DNA from: Straminergon stramineum
Lineage: Eukaryota; Streptophyta; Bryopsida; Hypnales; Calliergonaceae
Reading direction: 5' to 3'
Assembly: GCA_963920665.1 (NCBI GenBank)
Contig: OY987265.1
Location: 21,333,001 to 21,397,000, forward strand
DNA length: 64,000 bases
This document shows positions 12,711-24,069 of this stretch, in pieces. The position numbers and the translations under genes were made by a program. Positions within the stretch are counted from its first letter, which is position 1; each line of letters opens with the position of its first letter. Under the pieces are notes generated by a model. The model ran no database searches. It saw only the letters and a list, made by a program, of their open reading frames with translations, and was not told where the DNA came from.

Positions 12711-14670
12711 AAACCATAAGGGTCAAATACAATACCATAAACTCTTGAAAAACTTTTTGAAAATGTAGTTAAACTTCAAATAAGTACCAAAGTTGCATTA
12801 AAACTTTGAATCAAATGAGCCTTAATTTTTCAGAAAGTTAACAAAATATTACGCAAACTACCAAATTTTCAATGCTAAAGAATCTATTGTCTAGGATTTA
12901 TAGCTTTTCAAAGACTACATCTTCAATTTTGAAGGTAGCTAAACATTTTTCATTTCGAAGATTGCCTCAGTCTTATAAATATCCCAAATATCTTTTATCA
13001 TATCTTCTTAGAAAACTAACTTCAAAATATAATTCCTTGCAAAATTTTAGCTTTAGAAAATAAAAAACATGCTTTTAATGCTCCATCAAAGTTGGTACTT
13101 TCTTTAAGTTTAAGATTTGGCAACAACTCTACATCCACCTCACTTTGAAATTCATAATCTTTTCATTAGAACTCCAAACTAAGAGTACTTTATATTCAAA
13201 AATGTTAATAATATTTTACAAAAAATTTGCAAAACTCAAATCCATAAACACTCTAACTAAGCTTCTACAAGCCCTCAAAACTAGTTGGTACTAAACCTTC
13301 TCTGGCTTCTACAAGTATAAGTCTTATATATAAATTCCAAATAGAGTAAACAGTCATATTTTTTTAGAATCACAATAGCATGAAAAACTTCTTCTTAAAT
13401 TTTCATTAAATTTTTGTAAAATACACTAAGATATCACTCTCTAAAACACACAATTCTTTCAAAATATTAACAAGGAGGAGGAAAAAGACTCCAACTCCTT
13501 ATCCTACCTCAAAGGGCAACAATAGCCCAGCCTAAGCCACATGGGCATCTCTGTCTAATTGGATACCCTTTATGACCCTCTTACAACTTCATCTATTCCT
13601 TTATCCTAGCCATAATACCCTTTAAATCTACGAAAGAACAAACTATCTCTATTTTTTTTTTTCAACTTTCTGCATATGAAATAAAGTTTGAAAATACATT
13701 TTAACACCTAAACAAAGGACCTAGGATTTAACAATTGTTTATTAGAGATATGAAATAGAATTGTAAAAAGAATGTGACTCCATGTGCCAAAACTTGAAAA
13801 TACTCTTGATTGTAGTTGCAATGCAATCTATACGATCTGCATTCATTAAAATATTGATCGGCCCTTCTAACCAATACTAGTGGCCATGACTTTCTTTGAT
13901 AGGTTTGATTATGTAATGGTAGTAATTGTCATTTAAACCTTCAAAACATTCTTAGAATGTTATTTTTTAGTTTTTAGGTTCAACACATCAAACTTGCAAT
14001 TGGATTACCAAGGTCCAAGTATAGCTCTACAGGTTCTCCTTAATTCTATTGTCACTTCATGCTAGGTTGCTTCAAAAGTTGAGAAGGTCCAACTTTTGCT
14101 TATAGACCCTCATGTAAGGCCATATTTGTTATATTGAGACCTTTTGTTGTCTCATTTCTATCCTCGACTCGAGGATAAACCATCTAATCTCTTTATTGGA
14201 ATTTTTTTATAAGTAGGTAACAACACCAACTTTTAGAATTTCATTATAGGATCACTATTTGAGTATTATTTATTTTTGGTTTCAATTACTATTTTTTTAA
14301 ATGAATTTTTCAATAACTAGCATTTTGTCTCAAAATCTGAGAAAAGTCTCAATATAACGAATATGGCCTTATGTGACAAAAGTGGTTGATTCAATAGTTG
14401 TGACAAAGAAAACTCAAATCCAAGCTCCAGTGAAGTGCTTAACTGTTTAAGGCTCTTCATCTTGAGACTCCAAAATCCCCCTCTAGTTTGACATATTGAA
14501 ATTCAAAAGGATAATAATTAAGACTCTATAACTTACAAAGATTACACCAAAAGAATGAGGCTCAATGACAATTTTCTCTCTTAATAGTTAGCACACATGT
14601 CAACAAGAAACTTTGAAACCACTTCAAGTAATGTTATCTTTTTTTTGTATTATTATATTTAGAACCCATT

Positions 14671-15764
14671 CACTAATAGAAAAATAGTGACCAAATCAAC
14701 AAAAAATCAACAAATTTTTATTGAAGTGGGTATTGTATCGTCCATTTTTATAGTTTTTTGTTGATTTTGGCACAAGCTAACAAAATGGTCATAAAACTTT
14801 GTTGATTTGAATAGTGCAAGTCTAAATCAACAAAAAATTCAACACTTTTTTGTTCACTTCAGTACAAAAGTGTTAAATAAGTTTCCAAAAGACTTAGGCA
14901 TTAGAATTAAATCATTGAGGTTGCAATTCTATATGTAATGGAATTTTATTTTTTAACTTATTCATTCAAAATTTGATATTTTTCAAAATCAACAGACTTC
15001 AGAGGCCATTTACAACATTTAGGCATAGTTAAACAAATTTTTTCAAAATACTTTGAACTAATAAAAGTTGTGACATCTAGTTAAATTTCACCTCCAAAAA
15101 TCCGTTTGCAATTTTGAATTTTGAATCAAAAGTTATGGACAAAATCCAGAGAGGCGTTAAAATTGACATTTTCTTTGACATTTTCAAACACCCTCTCTGA
15201 GTTTTTTCAAAAAATTTTGATTCAAAATTCAAAATTGCAAATGGATTTTTGGAGGTGAAATTTAACTTGATGTCACAACTTTTATTAGTTCAAATTATTT
15301 TGAAAAAATTTGTTTAACTATGCCAAAATGAACTCTGAAGTCTACTAAATTTACAGCCAAATGAAAAGACTAGAAAAAATTAAATAAATCTAATCGGAAC
15401 CCTCAAAATGGACATGAAAATATAAGTTTGGTGCATTGTTGAAGAACTACCACTACAAGGAGTGCAAGGTTTGAACCCCATTGGCACCCCTTCGGTTAGG
15501 TGGTGACTAGCCTAGATGGCTAGGTTGGGAGAGTTTCGTAAGTGAATTTTTGCAGTGATGTGGCACATACCACATGACAATTCATGTATGGTCAAATTCC
15601 ATTTAAATTTTCAAAAATTCTTCATTTTTCATGTGACCAAATTAACAAAAAAATCAACATTTTTTTGTCAACAACTACCCAAATTAGCACATCCAAATTA
15701 AGAAAAAAATCAACACTTTTGTGTTGAATTTTTGTTCATTTGGTTACTAAAATTTCTACTAGTG
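14671..15764. mobile_element. CACTA-type non-autonomous foldback element
   Basis: The left end reads CACTAATAGAAAAATAGTGA and the right end reads TTTCTACTAGTG, the inverted CACTAGTAGAAA. The 3-base duplication ATT flanks both ends (14668-14670, 15765-15767). CACTA termini with a 3-base target duplication are diagnostic of the CACTA (EnSpm) superfamily. TIRs of about 30 bases continue with ACCAAATNAACAAAAAATCAAC. Inside lies a large palindrome of about 160 bases per arm, described separately. Between the palindrome and the right end, 15455-15545 holds a tRNA-B-box-like GGTTCAAACC on the minus strand. There is no transposase, so the element would depend on an enzyme encoded elsewhere. Length is 1,094 bases. 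Confidence 0.85.
14994..15345. repeat. Long near-perfect palindrome inside the CACTA element
   Basis: The left arm (14994-15160) and right arm (15187-15345) are reverse complements over about 160 bases with few mismatches. Both hold the block GGCATAGTTAAACAAATTTTTTC and the block ACCTCCAAAAATCC or its complement. The loop is only about 26 bases. A transcript through this region would fold into a long hairpin, a plausible source of small RNAs; that consequence is inference. Confidence 0.85.
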
Positions 15765-15767
15765 ATT

Positions 15768-17280
15768 GAAAAAGCACGTCAACATATATTTTACATAATA
15801 TATTCATTTACAATGCAATAACGCAGTTCCATAAAAGTTGTTTGCATTAGCTTTGTACTATGCTTTTACATGAAATATTACTAGTTGAAATGGCTTGGGA
15901 ATGGTTTTTTATTCTTCTATTATGTGCTTGCTACAAAATTTCATATTATCTTCTATGCGGAGCTCACGAATTTGAGTTCACAACATCTATAAAAAAGACT
16001 TTCATTAAAACATTAATGTCAAGAACAACCATCATTTGAAGTGATTTCCATCTAGGGGCTCATTTGAACTTTGAAAATCCTAATCCTAAGTTGAGAGTAG
16101 AGGGGATCCCTTAGGAAAATTTATATTTAGTGTCCATTACAACTTCGATGACACAAGTTCAAGCAAAACTTTCCTATTGCGATTGGATTTCCAAGACTTG
16201 TAGATTCAATCTGTTTTAGTCCTTTTAGAAATCTGACAAATGGTGGCTTGATCTTCATGAGTGACTTCATGTCATTGTATACAAAAATTATTTCAATTGG
16301 GTCTACAGCTTGTATTAATCAAATCGCATAATCTAAACTACAGTTTAATTGAAGGCAATATTATAATTAGACCATATGGTCTAAAATATACAACTGAATC
16401 AAGATAGTAGAGATTTAATAGTGTGTCTATAGATCAATATTATTTAGTCCATATGATCTAGCTATATCACGTAGCATTTTTATTTACACATCTACCTATT
16501 TAGTGTAAACTTACAACCACTAAATTTATACACAGTTTTTTTGTAATCCAAATGTAGTTGATTAAATGAATTGATTGTACTTTGGATTACAATTACAAGA
16601 ACTAGGACTTAGACAAAGGCTTTTTAATCTAAATGACTTGTCCCAACACTACAATTTAAATGTTTGATGCATTTGATAGAGGTAATAAAATTTAGAGGTA
16701 AAGATATTATTTTAACCATGTTGTTTGAACCTTGCATGTTCTCTAAGGCAAGGGTACAATTTAGACCACATGCTTTAAACCCAATGGCTTTAGAAAGTAA
16801 TGGTTGATTTGAGAACATGCCTCCTAAATTGCACCCTAACTTCAAAATTGGGTAATTATGGTTCATACTTCATACCATATAGTGCGAACCTTACTTGCTC
16901 CCAAATTCAACTTGAATATAGTTTAAAATGCATGTTCTAAAATTTAATTATTGCCACCAAACAAAGGCATGATTTAAACCACATGGTCTAAATCATGCGG
17001 TCGCCTAAAGCAATGTCTTTTTCAAAATATGCATCTTAAACTACACCCTTGCCTTCAATAACAAGAATGGTTTAGAACAAGTGGTATCTAGATCTACTTT
17101 CATGTATTTAATCGCATATCATAAATTTAGATGACATCAAGTGTTAGGAATTGAAAAGGTCTTACATGTTAAAATTTTATTTGAGATCACATGGCCTCAA
17201 CAATATTTTGTCAATGTTTCTATTTTGACCGCATGTTGTTGTGTGTACTATCGTAGTAAAATCTAATTTGTGCTTTGACC
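15768..17280. other. Intergenic stretch, no gene seen
   Basis: AT-rich sequence with repeated short palindromes such as ACCATATGGT (about 16372) and ACCACATGGT (about 16978). Open frames are short and show no recognised domain. The 80-codon minus-strand frame at 16624-16866 has no supporting feature. Confidence 0.4.
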
Positions 17281-17287
17281 ATTTTAA

Positions 17288-18160
17288 TTGATGTCCATCA
17301 TTCACAATAAAATAGACCATTCAATAACCTTGTACTCAACACTTGCAAAGAAATCCAAAGTAGTCGATGAATTGATGAAGTTGCTCATCAAAGTGACAAG
17401 CATATTTGTACATGGGTACAAGGACGGCCAATACCTGCATTATAATTTTAATATGTTTAAACCGATAGCAATTTTATCATAGGGGCGATTGCAAAATTGT
17501 TATAAGATTTAGAAGATCTCCCCTCCTCCCACGAGGTATTCAAGATCATTCTTCACGAGAGCCAAAAGCACGGATTTCTATTGGACTTTACTTAGGGGTA
17601 GTAAGATTTATAACAATTCCTTTGGAGACATTCTTCTACAACTAATTGAAGCATGTCCACTACCATAGGTACTCCACATTCAAATGGACATTTTTTGGAA
17701 GGAAAAAAAAAAAAAATTGTCTTTTGTTTTCGGTCCCTATTAGTTGTAAGAAAAATCATGGAGGTAGTAATTTCACTTATGATGGTAAGACACACTCACA
17801 ATGATATCGATATATCATTTAGTCAATGGAGCATGCAACTTTGTAAAAAAGACCATCCAACCTTGTTATTATTGATGCAATCATATATAGAAATGGAAAA
17901 GGACATCATCACTCCTCACCTAATAGAAGAAGTGTCCGATTTCAAAGCTTATATTAAAACTTATATTTTAATGAGCAAGAAACAACTCGTGGGCTACTCA
18001 AATAAAAGATAATACAATTTTTTTACGGATGACAATAAGTGGGCGGTCATACAATACAAATTTAAACGATCAATCCACCAGTATAACAATTCCTTCCTAG
18101 TGCAGTTCTCCTCCCATTGTCAACCCCCCCACAAGGATCCCAATCTGCACCCCATCCTTT
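17288..18160 (+). pseudogene. Relic of a transposon-associated GHTHxDID-type protein
   Basis: Two frames joined across stops resemble a protein family common in transposon-rich genomes of seed-free plants and other eukaryotes. I believe it is the DUF7869 type, recalled from memory. The first piece (17288-17480) contains MSIIHNKIDHS and AHG-like IFVHGYKDGQYLHYNF. A second piece (17485-17600) contains GAIAKLL and HEVFKIILHESQKHGF. The third (17653-18012) contains VISLMMVRHTHNDIDISFSQW, matching the family's VGHTHxDIDxxFSxW signature with Gly changed to Arg, then FKAYIKTYILM. Stops in the middle and a poly-A run inside the frame show the gene is dead. The biochemical role of the family is unknown to me. 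Confidence 0.5.
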
Positions 18161-18489
18161 TCCCCCATTTTGATGGAGGAATCGGAACCCAGAGCCTCCC
18201 CATCCTCTAGCGGAAGCGCTTCACTCCAATCGAGGAGGCATTCTCTAACTGAGAACATAAAAGAGGAAACCATCAATTTGGTGATCCTGTACCATGAATG
18301 GACAACAGTCGGTCTAGAAGACCATCACACGATACTCCAAGCCAACAACGACACATCTACCACACAAGACAGGCGGAGAGAAGCTTCCCAATAAGCATGT
18401 ATCATTTTGTGTCAGATTCTCTAGGATCTTCAATACAAAGAAGACCACCCCACCAACCCTGAGCCCTCTAACCCTAGCTTTCAAAACAT

Positions 18490-18890
18490 TGATTTAGAAC
18501 TAAAAGAAAGCACTAATTTAGAACTAAAAGAAGTCTTTAACTCTATTTACAAGAACTTAGCTGGTGAGTAATCTTCTAGGGTCATTTCTTTTTCTCTCTT
18601 TCCCTTTGATCTCTCGCTTGATCTTTTGATTCCTTGGCTCACCCTTGCCTTTGGTGTTCTCATATTCCCTCTCCTCTCCCGCCCCTAGGCATTTTTCGCA
18701 GTCCTCCATTTTGTTCTTAGTTCAACCCTGTTCCTAAACTTGTTGAGTGACTTTTTTCATCCCTACCTTCTGGTGGTCACTTGGTTCCCTTTCAGCCCTG
18801 CTTCTGGTGTCTATTGTCATTTGTCCTCCCCCTGCCTTCGAGTATGTACTTGCCTTCAGGTATGTACTCGCCTTCGGGTGTTTATTTTGG
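18490..18890. repeat. Two small tandem duplications
   Basis: The block ATTTAGAACTAAAAGAA occurs twice at about 18492-18532. A unit of about 18 bases resembling TGCCTTCGAGTATGTACT occurs three times with changes at about 18833-18887. These lie downstream of the 17.3-18.2 kb relic and may be its 3' debris. An (AT)n microsatellite follows at about 18975-18995. Confidence 0.45.
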
Positions 18891-19905
18891 CAGTAAAAGT
18901 TTTACCATTGTAGGGTTTCATCAAATGTACGAATATGACATTGTTGCATTGTAAGTGTATATACTATGTAAAATATATATATATATATATATAAACATAT
19001 CAAATTGGAGGATTTTTTTATAGAACACCAAGAAGCAAAAGAAGTGATGCTTTCTTAAAACTCTATTTTTTTTACCTTTGTTAGACATCTATGTAGTCCT
19101 AGTTCTTTTATTTTTATATATAAAGATATTTTGAAACTTTAGAACATGTGTTTAGGGTTTTTGAAATGAAAGGCAAAGCTTGTTTTGTCTTTCCTTTAGA
19201 TTTAAGAAAAAAAGTTAGGGAGAAAATACAATAAGCCAATAGTGAAAGTATAGTACATATGACCCTTTAAGGGCAAACATCTACTTACTTAAGTAAAAGA
19301 TATGGAAGATGAGGTGGAAGACAAGGTGGAGACCCTTCTTCCTCCTCATGTTAATTTGCAAAGAATCGGGAGTTTGAAAGACATAGTGTGTTGTATTTTG
19401 TGAATTTTGTAACAAAATTTTGAGAATGTGACGTTTTTTTCTTTCTTTAGAATCCAAAAACCTATCACTCACTTCATTTGGAGTTTTTATGAGAAAGTTA
19501 TGCATGATGGAGTGCGTAAGGGTTAATTGTCTTGGAGTTTGAGGGCAAAATTTTTGAGGGCTCATATCTTTTTGGTGAGAAAATATTTTTTTTTAAGATT
19601 TGATATGAGAATGTATTGAGTTTTTAGATTTTCAAAAATCTATCATTCTCTTATTTTAGATTTAATATGAAAAAATTATGGGCTATGAAGTAAAGTAGTG
19701 AAGAGTTGCCTATGAGTCGGAGAGAGAGAATTTTGACTAGCTATAAAAGTCGAACAATATCATATTTTGAGTTGGAATTTTGAACATTTGTAGATAATTA
19801 TTTTATCTTTCTAAAAAGTCTTTATACTCTTAGTTTGAAGTCATGGAGTGAAAGTTATGGATTGAGAAGTAGAATAGTGAGCAGTTGCCTTTGATTTGGA
19901 GAGAA

Positions 19906-20190
19906 TTTTTTTTTTTTTTTTTGAAACATACGGCCTTCAAAGGCCATAGCTGGATTGACACGACTCAACAAGGCAACCCAATTTATTTTACCGGGAATTA
20001 CACGCCTTGGGTATCCCCATCAAGAACAAGTAGAGGAACAAACCCTCTCCCCATGTGAACAAAGCAACATGGGGAGCCCCATGCGAGCAATGTCAGCATG
20101 GGGAGTTGAACCGGGTACCTCATGAGTTCCGCAGAAGTCCTTTCCCCTTGGCCTTCATCCAGGGTAGTTTAAAGTCATTGTGGACCAAAT
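19906..20190 (-). mobile_element. tRNA-derived SINE-like insertion with poly(A) tail
   Basis: On the minus strand this 285-base insert begins with a tRNA-like head. A box-A-like GGCCAAGGGG lies at 20144-20153 and a box-B-like GGTTCAACTCC at 20102-20112, about 32 bases apart. It ends in a 17-base poly(A), seen as poly(T) at 19906-19922. The 7-base direct repeat GAGAGAA flanks it (19899-19905 and 20191-20197). The paralogous copy at about 21.75 kb lacks the insert, which confirms it is a discrete insertion. Internal pol III promoter, A tail and target duplication are the hallmarks of a SINE. Mobility would need a partner LINE. I know no named family for it. Confidence 0.62.
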
Positions 20191-20504
20191 GAGAGAAAAA
20201 ACTTTGAACAACTATGGAACATGGGCAATATGATATTTTTACTTGAAATTTGGAGGAGTTATAGAATTTTGTATTATCTTTTGAAAAGTTATGATACTAT
20301 TCATTTGGAATTTTGAAGCAAATTTGACACTCAACCAAGTATCAAACACTTCTACCAAGGACTTTGGATGTTTATACTTAACTTCTACCACCTCCAATCA
20401 ACTTTTGGTATTTTATTTGACATATAAACATTCTATGAGGATGACTTGAGGTGTTTTATGTATTTCTTTATCACTTGATCATGGGATCCTTCATATCATG
20501 GACC

Positions 20505-20582
20505 CACTAGTAGAAAACTATATTGGAGTGAACAAAAGCTAGGTGACATTTTTGTTCATTGCAACACAATTTTCTTCTAGTA
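20505..20582. mobile_element. 78-bp CACTA-type mini-MITE with empty site nearby
   Basis: The left end is CACTAGTAGAAAACTA and the right end TTTTCTTCTAGTA, an imperfect inverted copy. The 3-base duplication ACC flanks it (20502-20504 and 20583-20585). The paralogous copy near 22.08 kb reads GGACC directly followed by ATTTTAAATTGCAACTAG, the unoccupied site. The termini match those of the 1,094-base CACTA element at 14671-15764, so the two probably belong to one family. Confidence 0.78.
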
Positions 20583-22261
20583 ACCAATTCTAGTTGCAGT
20601 TAGAAACCCAACATTTTTCTAAGACAATTTCCTCTCTACCTGAAAATATGGGAGCTATTAGATGGCCTAAAATTATGGAAAAAAGATGCCAAACATAAAC
20701 TTATACTCCCCAAAAGTGACCCCATCACTATGAAACCCCCAAAAATAACAATCAAAGTGGAGATTGTTTGTGGACTAGATGCATACATCCATTGTCACAT
20801 AGTAAATGTGTACACTATGTGAAATATATGTTCATAAATCAAATTGGAGTTTTGTTTTTTTAAGAGTCTCAAAAAACAAAAGCGGTAACACTTTGTTGAA
20901 ACTTTATTTATTTTTACCTTTCTTAAACAACTATTTTATTTTTATTTTTATATTTAGAAATATTTATAACTTTATTTTGTATGCTTAAAGTTGTTGAACT
21001 AAAGGTGAAACTTGTTTTATCTTCTTTTTGGATTTTAGAAGATGAGAACTCCAAGTAGGGAATATGAATAGTATAAAGAGTACAAAGTTAGCCAATAGAT
21101 GAGATGTAGTCCAGGTGGCATTTAGAGGGATGAAATCTACTTGTTGAGGTGGATGAAGTGGAAGATGAAGAGTTGACTCTTCATCTTCCTTCTTATGGTT
21201 GGTAGAGAGAGCCGTGAGTTTTTAGAGTCATAGCATGTTAAATTTTGTGAATTTTGCAATAAAAGTTTGAAAGTATGTTATTTTTCTTCTTGTGATTCCA
21301 AAAACTTATCACTCACTTCATTTGGATTTTGTAAGAAAAAAGCCATGCTTGATGGAGGATGTGAGGATTAATTATCTTAAATTTTAAAGGCAAAACTTTT
21401 GAATGTTCATAAATTTTTTGATGAGAAAGTATGTACTTTTGAGATTTGGAAGGACTATATGCTAAGTTTTTAGATATCCAAGGAGTTATTAGTTTCCTAA
21501 TTTGGAGTTACAAGACAAAAGTTATGGGCAAGGAAGTGATGTAATGATGAGTTGTCTTTAAATTGACAAATGGAAGATTTGATTGGGTATAAAAGTCGGA
21601 TAGTATGAGTTTTTGAGTTGAAATTTGTAGATGTTTTAGAAGATTGAGTTAGATTTCTAAAAAGTTTTTACTCTCTCAATTTGGAATTATGGATAAAAAA
21701 AATATGGACTTGAAGGTAGAGTAGTGACAAGATGCCTTGAATTGAAGAGAAGAAATTTAAACCAGCTATGAATGTTACACAATATGAACTGTTGGCTTAA
21801 AATTTAAAGGAGTTATAAAATTTTGTGTTAGCTTTTTGGAAAACTATCACATTTTTCATTTCAAGTTTTGAACAGAATTTGGCACTCAAATAAGTTTTGG
21901 TTTCTTCTTCAAAAGACTTACAAGATTCATACACAACCCTTATTATTTTTGTACAATTTTATAATTTTTTATTGACTTATATAACACTACATGATCTTTA
22001 AACAAGTATGACCATGATGTCAAGTCTTTTATGGAATTTATTTTTACTTGATCATGGGATCCTTTATATTTTGGACCATTTTAAATTGCAACTAGATACC
22101 CAACATTTTTTCCAAGGCAAACCTCTTTACCCAACACCGACAATGAGCAAAAATATCTAAAGAAGAAACAACAATTGAGTATACAACCCACATGTCATAT
22201 TTGGAGACGTATTGGACAATCGTGAGAAATGTGCTGCATAATAGAATCGGGAAATATAAAT

Positions 22262-22790
22262 AGCAATTCACTCAACTAAAACATAGACTTTGGCCTCAAA
22301 CTCCACAACCAAAAGATATTATGACACATTTTATGTAGAACAGAAGCAAATGAGATAAGCTCGAGGAGGAAAAGCTCTACATCAACATTCTTGAAGGGAG
22401 GCCACCACAAGCATACAACATAGCCACCGATGTTTGTGAAGGTTTCTACCTATTTGTGAGACCAAACTTGAATTCTCCTAAGTCGGTGAGGCATGGCAAG
22501 GAGACGGAGAATCTATAATTTGATCCACAAGTTGACCACTATCACGAAGTTTGGGTGCATTGGTACACACCATGTGGAACATCAAAGAGTGTGCAACAAT
22601 TGTATATGGGGTGGAACACGAAGCCAAATTTCAAATGGAAGCTTGACCGAATGTGCGGTGTAGCTGGCTATGTTTCAACGAACAATATCTTGGCATTGTA
22701 GAAACTGCCAAAGAATGATGGGGAGAACTTTCTTGTACCATGAAAGCAAGTTAGATTTGCAGTGGATAATTTACATTGATGTATAGAATG
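22262..22790 (+). pseudogene. Eroded coding relic of unknown family
   Basis: One plus-strand frame reads as plausible protein through about 170 codons with only a handful of stops. It includes EEEKLYINILEGRPPQAYN, YHEVWVHWYTPCGTSKSVQQ and KLDRMCGVAGYVSTNNILA. The Trp- and Tyr-rich composition is not expected by chance in this AT-rich DNA. I do not recognise the family and assign no function. It lies just downstream of duplication copy B. Confidence 0.35.
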
Positions 22791-23252
22791 ACATTCAAGG
22801 CAAGGCTTATGAATTCTTTCTCATGGGGACTTCTAAAATAAGGCACCGATGCATATGTAGAGATTCTTTTATATATTGGAAGATGAATCTCTACATATAG
22901 TGAGCTGAGTTGTTATTGTTTGTCAAGTTCATGAATTCTAGTTTTGAATGTGAAGCTCTTCTTTGGGGAGCAAAGGCTACATACTTAATAATTTTTTGTA
23001 CAAACCATTATATTCAACAAAAAATCCAAGCCTCTTCCCTTTCCTTCTTGTACATTTTGAAGTGCAATATTTTAGAACTCTTATTGCTTGATTACAAGCT
23101 CTAGAGTGATGTAAAAACGCACATCCAAACTTATATCCATCATCACACAAAAACCAAACATGGTCCCTCTAATTTTTTACTTGTGCAACTCACCAAAGGT
23201 TCTAAGAATATTATGCACTCTCATATTCACACAACATCAAAGTGGCCCTTAA

Positions 23253-24065
23253 CCCCTAAATGCCCAACTAACCATGTATGGTCGATCTGAAATTTCAGGC
23301 TCATTTGGGGATGGGCAGTTAAATTCTTGTACCCGGTTTAAAAAATTTTACGGGCAGTTTCAAAGGTTAACTACTGAAATTTTTTATTTTTCACAGAAAA
23401 AGGTAAATACTGGATTTTTGAGAGGTCCTCAAAGGCATATATGTATCTTAGTGGAAGAATAAAGCTTGCAAATTTTAGTTGATTTCTTGGCTTTGAGCAA
23501 AGCTTGCCAATTTCACTTGATTTGAGATCTAAGAAATTGTACTTATCCATTGACTTTGAAAATGGTCCCAATGGAAAGAGTAAAGTGTTTTCATGAATTT
23601 CACCATTCAAAATTTAAACATGAAAATGTTGATTTGGAGTTAATTGCGATTTCTACTTATCAAAAAAAATTGCATTTCAACAATTGCAAGGTGGATTGTG
23701 TAATGAGTTTGATAGCTCTTCATTTGAACTTAAGGTTTTTGGAAATGCATTTTAGTGTGCTAACACAATTTTTAGTTGGTCATGTCACCTCCAATCCCAG
23801 TAAAATCTTATATGCAAATTTCTGAAACATTGTGGGGAGGGGCAATATACTAAAAATAGAAAATGTATATTTCTCTTATTATAATCTCACAACTTCTATG
23901 AAATTTTGCTCTCAAAATTGGTACACACACTAATAAGCAAGCTCTTTAGACATCCATACGGTTAGATTTTGAAAAAAAAACATCTTTTGGGGTTGGGGAT
24001 AACTATAAGCCTATGCTCTTTTTTCATAGTCGAAACACACATGGAAAGGCTTGGGCATTTAGGGG
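23253..24065. mobile_element. Element with TTAA flanks and CCCCTAAATGCCCAA termini
   Basis: The left end CCCCTAAATGCCCAA (23253-23267) is repeated perfectly in inverse at 24051-24065. A weaker inverted match continues inward around CCATGTRTG. TTAA flanks both sides (23249-23252 and 24066-24069). TTAA duplications with C-rich termini are the piggyBac pattern, but a Tc1/mariner-type TA duplication with one extra base on each side is equally consistent. The 813-base interior has short open frames only and no transposase motif. Similar single ends occur near 351-366 and 51555-51575. Confidence 0.6.
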
Positions 24066-24069
24066 TTAA

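Larger units (their letters stand above)
18930..22110. repeat. Diverged direct duplication, copies A (18.93-20.62) and B (20.78-22.11 kb)
   Basis: Copy A and copy B align in the same orientation. Matching anchors are CATTGT...TATACTATGT (18941 and 20791), TATCACTCACTTCATTTGGA (about 19463 and 21307) and TTGATCATGGGATCCTT (about 20475 and 22048). The offset is about 1850 bases at the left, about 1570 after the SINE-like insertion, and about 1490 after the 78-base insertion near 20.5 kb. The two insertions account for the offset changes, so both entered copy A after duplication. I see no intact gene in either copy. Confidence 0.8.

Noticed and set aside
18975..18995. (AT)n run as a regulatory or structural site
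   Set aside because: A short microsatellite in AT-rich DNA; nothing suggests a specific role.
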